A stretch of 13,235 nucleotides of DNA from NCBI GenBank assembly GCA_021811925.1, contig JAKAPY010000031.1, forward strand, positions 1-13,235. The letters run 5' to 3'. This DNA comes from Thermoplasmata archaeon. Lineage in GTDB: Archaea > Thermoplasmatota > Thermoplasmata > Sysuiplasmatales > Sysuiplasmataceae. The translations under genes were made by a program, and so were the position numbers. Shown here piece after piece: positions 7,194-12,826 of this stretch. The notes under the pieces were generated by a model, which was not told where the DNA came from, did no database searches, and saw only the letters and a program-made list of their open reading frames with translations. Within the stretch, counting starts at the first letter, position 1; every line of letters starts with the position of its first letter.

Positions 7194-7645
7194 ACCTGCT
7201 TCTTTCCTTCTGCCGGAAGAGTCGGCAGCTTCTCGATCTTGAGCGCTTCTGGCTCATGGGCAAGCAGCGGCGAAGAAAGCCCCTTTGTGTCAGGAACATC
7301 ATACTGCGAAGGGCCTCTTATCGACCCCCACGCGGTCGTCCTGATCGGGAAGGTGAATTCCTTGAGCCTTCCATCCCTGTAGCGGATCTTCCAGGAAACC
7401 GTCCCCTTCTCCGGCTCACGTAGCACACGCACGCTGTGGCCCAGGGGAGCAAAATCGGCATATCCCCTGACATCGATCGCATTCTGCGGGCACTCCTTGA
7501 CGCATGAGTAGCATTCCCAGCAGAAGTTCGGCTCTATGTTCAATGCTCTCCTGTACACAGGGTCTATGTGCATTATGTCCGAGGGACATATGTCGACACA
7601 TTTTCCGCATCCGTCGCACTTCGTCATGTAAACAAACGTTGGCAT
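7190..7645 (-). CDS. aprB: Adenylylsulfate (APS) reductase, beta (iron-sulfur) subunit
   Basis: The 151-residue electron-transfer subunit of APS reductase. Two [4Fe-4S] motifs are complete: C10-x2-C13-x2-C16-x3-C20-P and C42-x2-C45-x2-C48-x3-C52-P. The second half has the AprB-specific stretches NAIDVRGYADFAPLGH and FPIRTTAWGSIRGP, and a C-terminal tail that in relatives wraps around AprA. The first cluster motif is oddly compact: as I recall, AprB from Archaeoglobus and most bacteria has about six extra residues between the second and third cysteines. The ATG at 7645 follows GTGATC, a perfect piece of the anti-SD complement, and lies 11 nt after the stop of the membrane gene. Cluster potentials, and perhaps the favoured direction, may differ from well-studied enzymes. 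Confidence 0.95.
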   Translation of the reverse strand: MPTFVYMTKCDGCGKCVDICPSDIMHIDPVYRRALNIEPNFCWECYSCVKECPQNAIDVRGYADFAPLGHSVRVLREPEKGTVSWKIRYRDGRLKEFTFPIRTTAWGSIRGPSQYDVPDTKGLSSPLLAHEPEALKIEKLPTLPAEGKKQV

Positions 7646-7656
7646 TTAGATCACAC

Positions 7657-8406
7657 TCAAAGATTGTGGCCATCAGCGGGCGAGGGCAAATCTGAGGAGC
7701 CGCTTGCCTCTTCCAGTCTTCTCTGTATCGCAACCCCCGGCTTGTAGAACATGTGAGAGAACTTGGACCAGGGTATGGTGACAAACAGGATGGTGGTGAA
7801 GAATATGTAGAAGGCGAAGAGCACGCCTGTCGCAATTGTGTTCTGTGCTATCTCCACTATCTCCATGAGTATTGCAAATGTCACACCCGAGATAAGCGAA
7901 AAGATGAACAAATCTGCTCGAATCAGCTTCAGAGGCGAATCGCCGTCATGGGATACGTTGACACGAAGCACAAAGAAGAACCAGTAGCCGCCTGCGATGA
8001 TCATAAGGGCACCAAGGTTCCAGAGGACCGGCAGCGCCACAGGCGTCCTGACATCTGTGGAGTAGACGAATATCATGATTATTGTAGTGAGCAGGTAGAG
8101 GACAAAGCCGTAGTTCATGAGTATGTGCGATATCCTTCTGCCGCGCTCGTGGAACTCGCCAGACACGGCTATGACAGTAATTGCAGTCTTTGCCGCAATT
8201 GCAGCCTTCTCCCCGCTCGAGAGTTCCTTCTTTGCAGAAGCCTTTGCTTTTGCACGCTGCCTTGTGAAGAACTTTGTCTTGCTTCCGTGGAGCAGATCAT
8301 ATACAGTTCCGAGCGCAACGGAGAGAATCATAAGGACAATGTAGACCTGCATCACAAGAGGAGACAGAAAAACAGTCAGGTTGGTGAACGGATTGACGGA
8401 CCACAT
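7657..8406 (-). CDS. Five-helix haem-b-type membrane protein (AprM/QmoC C-domain-like), apr operon
   Basis: A 249-residue integral membrane protein with five predicted helices, at about residues 8-36, 92-116, 124-148, 164-187 and 190-212. It has the layout of the NarI/DsrM/HdrE-type cytochrome b domain. Candidate haem ligands are H94 (RRISHILMNYG, helix 2) and H218 (WSKFSHMFYKPG, end of helix 5); the latter is the signature seen in QmoC and DsrM. No iron-sulfur domain is fused to it, unlike full QmoC, so it resembles the AprM-type anchor found beside aprBA in sulfur oxidisers. It would link AprBA to the quinone pool. The frame is open to 8505, but the ATG at 8406 is preferred because the extension is basic, non-hydrophobic and overlaps the phosphoesterase gene. 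It is the first gene of the operon membrane protein-aprB-aprA-sat. Confidence 0.8.
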   Translation of the reverse strand: MWSVNPFTNLTVFLSPLVMQVYIVLMILSVALGTVYDLLHGSKTKFFTRQRAKAKASAKKELSSGEKAAIAAKTAITVIAVSGEFHERGRRISHILMNYGFVLYLLTTIIMIFVYSTDVRTPVALPVLWNLGALMIIAGGYWFFFVLRVNVSHDGDSPLKLIRADLFIFSLISGVTFAILMEIVEIAQNTIATGVLFAFYIFFTTILFVTIPWSKFSHMFYKPGVAIQRRLEEASGSSDLPSPADGHNL

Positions 8407-8421
8407 TATTATTTCCAAAGT
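8406..8421 (+). repeat. 16-base direct repeat, copy 1 (apr operon leader)
   Basis: TTATTATTTCCAAAGT on the plus strand is identical to positions 10688-10703. Here it covers the 15 nt just before the ATG of the membrane gene plus the A of that ATG (read on the minus strand), so it fills the leader of the apr-sat operon. The match ends sharply on both sides. Confidence 0.75.
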
Positions 8422-8431
8422 CAGAGTAGAA

Positions 8432-9217
8432 CTACATCCCGTTATTAGTTTTTTTGTCCGTTTTTGTGATTCCTTCCGGCGCCTCCCAGTCCGACGCCCA
8501 GACATCAGAATATGGAAGACCGCTGGAAAGACCGTCGTCCACTATTTTTTTCACATCGACGCCCACTCTGCAGAATTCTATCCTGGCGCCTTTAGTATCA
8601 GCTTCCACAATTGCATACTCGCCCCTGGGAATGTTCACGGCCCTGCCGTCGCTGAGCTTGACAAAAGGAAGGCCCACGCTCCCCGGGTTGAATATCACAG
8701 ACCTGCCATATGTCCTGAGCATCTGGGCATGTGAATGTCCTCCTGCGAACAGCTGGTGACTGTCCTCACCGGAAAATATCTCGTGCATCTTCGCCTCCGG
8801 AGTGGACGAAGTGATCAGCTCCCTGTTTGAACGAGGAGATCCGTGGTAGCAGAGGAGTGAAATGCCTCCCGGGAGATCTATCGGCAAAGTGGGTCTGAAC
8901 GTCTCTATGAACTTCAGATGTGAAGACGATAGCTTTGACGAGGTCCATTCAAACATCTTCTCAAGCATGTGTACTTCCTTCCCTCCCGCCTTGCCGAACC
9001 CCTTGCCTCCTCGAATGAAACGCTCGTCGGTGTTTCCCATGATGACCGGGCAGGCGAGCTCCTTTACAGCCTCAAGGCATTCAACCGGCCTCGGGCCGGT
9101 GGCAATGACATCGCCAAGGCACACGATTGAATCGATGCGCTTTCCACGCATATCGGCAATCACTGCCTCAAGCGTCACCATGTTTCCATGAATATCCGAT
9201 ATGACTGCAAGTTTCAT
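8432..9217 (-). CDS. Calcineurin-like metallophosphoesterase (YfcE/MJ0936-type)
   Basis: A 261-residue soluble metal-dependent phosphoesterase. All superfamily motifs are present in order: DIHGN (8-12), LGDV (34-37), GNTDE (61-65), H125 in CYHGSP, and GGHSHA (159-164), followed by FNPGSVGLP (176-184). These residues bind a two-metal centre. The substrate (cyclic nucleotide, other phosphodiester or phosphomonoester) cannot be read from sequence. A C-terminal tail of about 40 residues beyond the core is charged and probably flexible. The ATG lies about 33 nt after a TATA-like box, so the leader is very short. The apr operon starts 25 nt after its stop codon on the same strand, so read-through is possible, but nothing in the sequence ties it to sulfur metabolism. 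Confidence 0.88.
   Translation of the reverse strand: MKLAVISDIHGNMVTLEAVIADMRGKRIDSIVCLGDVIATGPRPVECLEAVKELACPVIMGNTDERFIRGGKGFGKAGGKEVHMLEKMFEWTSSKLSSSHLKFIETFRPTLPIDLPGGISLLCYHGSPRSNRELITSSTPEAKMHEIFSGEDSHQLFAGGHSHAQMLRTYGRSVIFNPGSVGLPFVKLSDGRAVNIPRGEYAIVEADTKGARIEFCRVGVDVKKIVDDGLSSGLPYSDVWASDWEAPEGITKTDKKTNNGM
8442..8456 (-). promoter_or_regulatory. Possible promoter box of the apr-sat operon inside the phosphoesterase 3' end
   Basis: The minus strand reads AAAAAAACTAATAAC here, about 36-50 nt before the ATG at 8406. A start site near 8420 would put the 16-base repeat exactly over the transcript start and leader. The A-rich stretch also encodes Lys-Thr-Asn codons of the phosphoesterase, so composition alone is weak evidence. 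Confidence 0.3.
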
Positions 9218-9249
9218 CGTTTCAGCAGGCAGTGCAGAAGCAGACCCGC

Positions 9250-9257
9250 ATTTAATT
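9250..9257 (-). promoter_or_regulatory. TATA-like box of the metallophosphoesterase gene
   Basis: The minus strand reads AATTAAAT, centred about 36 nt before the ATG at 9217 and giving a leader of about 10 nt. It lies in the 129-nt divergent gap shared with the TnpB-like gene. Confidence 0.4.
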
Positions 9258-9306
9258 CTTGTTTCAGCCAGGCTGACCCTTGGCCCTGAAAGGCGGCTGT
9301 CGATCC

Positions 9307-9315
9307 ATTAAATAC
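9307..9315 (+). promoter_or_regulatory. TATA-like box of the TnpB-like gene
   Basis: ATTAAATAC is about 36 nt before the GTG at 9347. A start site near 9336 would leave a short leader beginning near the GGTGA ribosome site at 9334-9338, so one of the two assignments may be slightly off. Confidence 0.35.
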
Positions 9316-9346
9316 TCTTTTGGCGTTTACTCCGGTGAGACTCCCC

Positions 9347-10591
9347 GTGCTAGCAAGAAAGTGTGTCATGCAGACCTACTCGCCTTCACCGCGCATCATG
9401 TCACTGATGACTCACTTCAAGTCGATGGTAAACGACTGCCTCCAGGCGGGAATACTGAATGACTGCTCGACGCTACGCAGGCTCTCGCGGCTCACTTACA
9501 GTGAACTCAAGAAATACCCGGTGCCGTCGTATTACAGGTTATGCGCCATTTCCAAGGCGTCAGGCATCCTTTCATCCAGGAAGAAGTCCCTTAGAAGGGG
9601 CATCATTACTAAGAATCCATACATGTCCGCACCGAACCTCGTATCGTGCTACGGATTTGTCATCACCGAAAATGGCATGCTGAGAATACCGATTGACAAC
9701 AGGGTCTTCGAGGAGATCGAGCTGAACAGGCACACGCTCGAGCAGATATGGTCCGACGGCATCAAGGTAAATTCGTTCAGCCTTTCGGAGGGTTCACTTT
9801 CCCTTTGCATATCAAAGAACGTTGAAGATGCCGCCCCCTTCAGCGGTGCGCTCGGTGTGGACGGTAATTCAACTGGCCTGATCGTTGCAGGCGGAGGGGC
9901 AGTACTTCAGTACGACCTCCGCAGGGTTGTGAAGCTCAAGAAAACGACGGCTGAAATAATTTCATCCGTCTCAAGAAGGGACAACAGGATAAGGCGCCGA
10001 ATAGCAGAGAAGTACACAAAGCGCAGGATGAACAGGACCGCACATATCCTCCATTCCGTGACAAGAGATGTTGTCGACTCTGCCAAAAAAATGTCGGAAG
10101 TGATTGTCTTTGCCGAAACGAGTCGTGGCACCGGCAGAAAGCAGAAATTCGTGAACAAGTGGACGAATGCATGGCAGTTCGGCGAAGTGAAGAGGGAAAT
10201 TGAATACAAGGCAAGGTGGAACGGCACAATAGTGCTGCACCTCAGAAAACAGCAGATGGGCGATGCGCAAAGATGTCCCGCATGCGGGGAGAGACTCCCA
10301 AGATCAAGGGACAGGAACGGCGGTGCCATATGCTGCCCGGGGTGCAACAGGCGGATGGATAATCCGCTTCTGAAGGCATTCATGCTTTCGGAAAGTGGCT
10401 GGGTGAGGTTCGCACAGTCACTGCCACAGCTTGTGGCCAAAGGCGGGGCAAATGAAGCGATGGAGGAGGACTCTCTGCGTACTTCGCAGGTCCTCAGAGT
10501 CGATGCCTCGAAGCTCGCGAGTTCAACCTCGGCGGGCAGAACCGAAATAATGCATGTGCGAAACAGCGGCAATGGAATGCCTGCAGGGTAG
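9347..10591 (+). CDS. tnpB: TnpB-like (IS200/IS605 OrfB) RNA-guided nuclease family protein, degenerate RuvC-III
   Basis: A 414-residue protein of the TnpB family, typical in length. The N-terminal half carries the basic helical region (KSLRRG). The split RuvC core shows GVDGNSTG with D172, then FAETSRG with E257, then WQFGEVKREIEYKARWNG, which is classic TnpB. The zinc ribbon is C310-x2-C313 and C330-x2-C333. The third RuvC motif, usually D-R-D-V-N-A-A, reads MDNPLLKAF (337-345): an Asp is nearby (D338), but the Asn-Ala-Ala surround is lost, and the Thr-Ser before the zinc ribbon is also missing. Nuclease activity is therefore doubtful. The GTG at 9347 has GGTGA 8 nt upstream; a TTG at 9320 and an ATG at 9368 are alternatives. 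No tnpA accompanies it. It splits the metallophosphoesterase/apr block from the hdr operon. Confidence 0.85.
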   Translation: MLARKCVMQTYSPSPRIMSLMTHFKSMVNDCLQAGILNDCSTLRRLSRLTYSELKKYPVPSYYRLCAISKASGILSSRKKSLRRGIITKNPYMSAPNLVSCYGFVITENGMLRIPIDNRVFEEIELNRHTLEQIWSDGIKVNSFSLSEGSLSLCISKNVEDAAPFSGALGVDGNSTGLIVAGGGAVLQYDLRRVVKLKKTTAEIISSVSRRDNRIRRRIAEKYTKRRMNRTAHILHSVTRDVVDSAKKMSEVIVFAETSRGTGRKQKFVNKWTNAWQFGEVKREIEYKARWNGTIVLHLRKQQMGDAQRCPACGERLPRSRDRNGGAICCPGCNRRMDNPLLKAFMLSESGWVRFAQSLPQLVAKGGANEAMEEDSLRTSQVLRVDASKLASSTSAGRTEIMHVRNSGNGMPAG

Positions 10592-10671
10592 CCGGGCCTG
10601 GACCAGTGGCATGCGGACGAGATGGTGCTGAAGACAAGTGATCCATAAGAGTCGATGGCAGGTAAACGAGA

Positions 10672-10697
10672 ATTTTGCGGGCTTTTCTTATTATTTC
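10672..10697 (+). terminator. Possible T-rich terminator after the TnpB-like gene
   Basis: Three T-rich runs (ATTTT, CTTTTC, TTATTATTT) occur within 26 nt, 80-105 nt after the TnpB stop. Archaeal termination often needs only such U-rich stretches. The last run overlaps the 16-base repeat. Confidence 0.3.
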
Positions 10698-10703
10698 CAA
10701 AGT
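10688..10703 (+). repeat. 16-base direct repeat, copy 2 (hdr promoter, downstream of TnpB)
   Basis: TTATTATTTCCAAAGT is identical to 8406-8421 and in the same orientation. This copy directly abuts the TATATTATA box of the hdr operon, so its CCAAAG end occupies the BRE (TFB-binding) position. It also lies 97 nt after the TnpB stop codon. Confidence 0.75.
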
Positions 10704-10711
10704 ATATTATA
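10703..10711 (+). promoter_or_regulatory. TATA box of the hdrCBA operon
   Basis: TATATTATA preceded by CCAAAG is the best TATA/BRE pair in the window. Transcription would start near 10735, giving a leader of about 55 nt before the hdrC ATG at 10792, with a GGTGA ribosome site at 10778-10782. The 16-base repeat abuts it upstream. Confidence 0.5.
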
Positions 10712-10791
10712 CGTTCCTGCCATTATAGAGAGCTAATCCAGAGACTACCTGCCCCAGCAGCATTACAATCGAATGTAGGTGAGCAGAGGCT

Positions 10792-11562
10792 ATGACTGTA
10801 CTCCAGAACCTTCCGAGAAAGAAGGCTGATCCCGTCCAGCCTTCCATGTTGATTGCGGGAGCAAGACCCCACGACGATCAGACGGAAGCGCTTGCGGCGA
10901 ACATATTCAAGGATTTCAAGTCAGACTTCAGATACAAGGAATATGTTCTGGGCTGCATAAACTGCGGCGAGTGCACGACAGGCTGCCCCGCTGCACGTTT
11001 TTACAATTTCAGCCCGAGGGAAATGCTACAGATAGCGTATCAGGACGATCCGCTTGTTCTCCTCGATGCAATGCAGGAGAAAATATGGGCATGCTGCCAG
11101 TGCTATACGTGCAACATGAGGTGCAGGTTCGGCAATGACATTGCAGGCATCATCAGCGTGATGAGGGAACTTGCAGTGAAGAACGGCCTGGAGAGCGCGA
11201 AGGAGGTGCTCAAGCCGTACAGCAGGATACTGCTCGTTGTCATGACAAAGGGCACACAGGTGTCGCCAGACATGATCCAGCCTGATTTCTTCGCCGACTG
11301 GGGGCCATTCGCAGTCGCAAGGCAAACAGACATGAAGACGCTGCGCAAGGCAATCCCGGTCGACGTTCTTCAGGTAACAGATTCATCATGGGAAGTTTCA
11401 ATGCAGACCTCGCTTGAGCTTTTCCAGATTTACAAGGAAGCAGGCGTCGTGGACATGCTCAAGTCGATAGACCCCGACCTTGTCGAGATGATCGAGGATA
11501 TAGTTGACGAATGGAGAGAGGAGTTCGAAGAGATGAAGGAAAAATACGGGATCGGGGTGTAA
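10792..11562 (+). CDS. hdrC: HdrC-like iron-sulfur subunit of a sulfur-oxidation Hdr (sHdr) complex
   Basis: A 256-residue soluble iron-sulfur protein. Two [4Fe-4S] motifs are complete: C55-x2-C58-x2-C61-x3-C65-P (GCINCGECTTGCPA) and C101-x2-C104-x2-C107-x3-C111 (CCQCYTCNMRC), with the FSPREMLQ stretch between them that is typical of HdrC. The second motif ends C-R rather than C-P. A C-terminal region of about 130 residues, rich in acidic helices, is longer than in methanogen HdrC and fits the sHdrC1 type. HdrC passes electrons between HdrB and the HdrA flavin. The gene leads a tight hdrC-hdrB-hdrA run, the order of the hdrC1B1A start of sHdr loci, and lacks any hydrogenase or formate dehydrogenase partner in view. 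It has GGTGA 9 nt before the ATG. Confidence 0.88.
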   Translation: MTVLQNLPRKKADPVQPSMLIAGARPHDDQTEALAANIFKDFKSDFRYKEYVLGCINCGECTTGCPAARFYNFSPREMLQIAYQDDPLVLLDAMQEKIWACCQCYTCNMRCRFGNDIAGIISVMRELAVKNGLESAKEVLKPYSRILLVVMTKGTQVSPDMIQPDFFADWGPFAVARQTDMKTLRKAIPVDVLQVTDSSWEVSMQTSLELFQIYKEAGVVDMLKSIDPDLVEMIEDIVDEWREEFEEMKEKYGIGV

Positions 11563-11565
11563 AAC

Positions 11566-12813
11566 ATGCTCAATGCCGACCAAATCAAGGATGTTCTGTC
11601 CCAGAGGGCCAATGCGAGGATATACTCCGACAAGCAGGTGCATGATGTCCGCGATGAGATGTGGGACCTTCACGACAAGGGAGAACTCGTTGTCATCCCC
11701 ATAGAGAAGAAGAACAAGCCGGTCGAGGTGGAAACGCTCTTCGGCTGGAAGAAGAAAATACCCACCGACTACCTGTGGCACCACAAGTCCTGCGGGCAGT
11801 GCGGCAATATTCCGGGCTATCCGTCATCGCTCCTCTGGTTCATGAACCAGTTCAAGACCAATTACCTGAACGAGCCGCACCAGACTTCCTGCACCGCGTG
11901 GAACTATCATGGCTCTGGCACTTCCAACCCGATTGCGCTGGCTGCGGTCGCAGTCAGAAACTGGTACAGGGCATACGAGACGGGCACCTTCCCCCTGATA
12001 CACTGCGGTACAAGCTTCGGCGACTACAAGGAGATGCGCAAGCTGCTTGTTGAAAACAAGGAGGTCAGGGACAAGGTGAGGGACATAATGCACCACATGG
12101 GGAAGGAGCTTGTGATTCCCGAGGAGATTGTGCATTACAGCGAATGGGTGCACGTCAAGAGAAAGGAAATGGCGTCCATGGTGAAGATGAAGATGGATGG
12201 CATCACCGCCACCGTCCACGAACCATGCCATTACTACAAGATGGTGCCCGAGGATGCGGTCTACGAGAAGGACACGAATGGCGGCCAGAGGCCGGCACCG
12301 CCAACTGCGGTGGTCCAGGCGCTTGGGGCAAAGGTTGCAGACTACAGCACATGGTACGACTGCTGTGGTTTTGGCTTCAGGCACATACTGACAGAGAGGG
12401 AATTCAGCAGGTCCTTTGCAACACTCAGGAAGATCAAGCCGATGGTGGAGGAAGCGCATGCGGATGTTGCAATCACTACGGACACTGGTTGTGTCACCAC
12501 ACTTGACAAAAGCCAGTGGATAGGAAAGAGCCACGGCATGGACTACATGCTCCCCGTCCTTTCGGATGTTCAGCTTGCGGCCCTCGCCGCTGGTGCACAC
12601 CCGTACAAGATTGTGCAGATACACTGGCACAGCTCCCCAACGGACAAGCTGCTTGAGAAAATGGGCTTTGATGTTGCTTTCTACAAGAAGGATTTCAGCA
12701 ACTACATCGAGGAGCTTCAGAAGGGAAAGGAGCCGGAGATGCTGTACAAGCCCCACGACGAGATGGAGAAGTATTTCGCTGTAAACAAGGGACATGTGAT
12801 AATTGATAACTGA
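11566..12813 (+). CDS. hdrB: HdrB-like CCG-domain subunit of a sulfur-oxidation Hdr (sHdr) complex
   Basis: A 415-residue protein with two cysteine-rich halves of the HdrB type. The first half carries SCGQCG (C76, C79), C109 and C147. The second has C221 (HEPCHYYK), C266-C267 (DCCGFGFRH) and C309 (TDTGCVTTLDK), so its CCG motif lacks the first Cys of the final CxxC (Asp306 in its place). In methanogens these motifs hold non-cubane [4Fe-4S] clusters that cleave the CoM-CoB disulfide. In sulfur oxidisers the sHdrB proteins are thought to act on protein-bound sulfane sulfur, perhaps on lipoate-binding protein. The length and the GQCGNIPGYPSS segment favour the sHdrB1 type. The ATG lies 3 nt after the hdrC stop, with GGGGTG 6 nt upstream. 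No lipoate-binding protein gene is in the window; it may lie to the right. Confidence 0.87.
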   Translation: MLNADQIKDVLSQRANARIYSDKQVHDVRDEMWDLHDKGELVVIPIEKKNKPVEVETLFGWKKKIPTDYLWHHKSCGQCGNIPGYPSSLLWFMNQFKTNYLNEPHQTSCTAWNYHGSGTSNPIALAAVAVRNWYRAYETGTFPLIHCGTSFGDYKEMRKLLVENKEVRDKVRDIMHHMGKELVIPEEIVHYSEWVHVKRKEMASMVKMKMDGITATVHEPCHYYKMVPEDAVYEKDTNGGQRPAPPTAVVQALGAKVADYSTWYDCCGFGFRHILTEREFSRSFATLRKIKPMVEEAHADVAITTDTGCVTTLDKSQWIGKSHGMDYMLPVLSDVQLAALAAGAHPYKIVQIHWHSSPTDKLLEKMGFDVAFYKKDFSNYIEELQKGKEPEMLYKPHDEMEKYFAVNKGHVIIDN

Positions 12814-12826
12814 AGGAGAGGGCAAA

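Noticed and set aside
8407..8505. Extended N-terminus of the membrane protein from 8505
   Set aside because: The extension is highly basic, unlike the family, and overlaps the metallophosphoesterase 3' end. The ATG at 8406 gives a normal first helix.
9267..9284. Imperfect hairpin (GCCAGG ... CCTTGGC) before the TnpB-like gene as a left transposon end
   Set aside because: It is short and bulged, with no convincing partner hairpin on the right; the GCCTGG-A-CCAGTGGC at 10596-10610 has too small a loop. Ends and target site could not be defined.
9419..10669. Similar strings AGTCGATGG-TAAACGA near both ends of the TnpB gene (about 9420 and 10650)
   Set aside because: The second copy has a 4-base insertion and the first lies inside coding sequence. 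The match is short enough to be chance.
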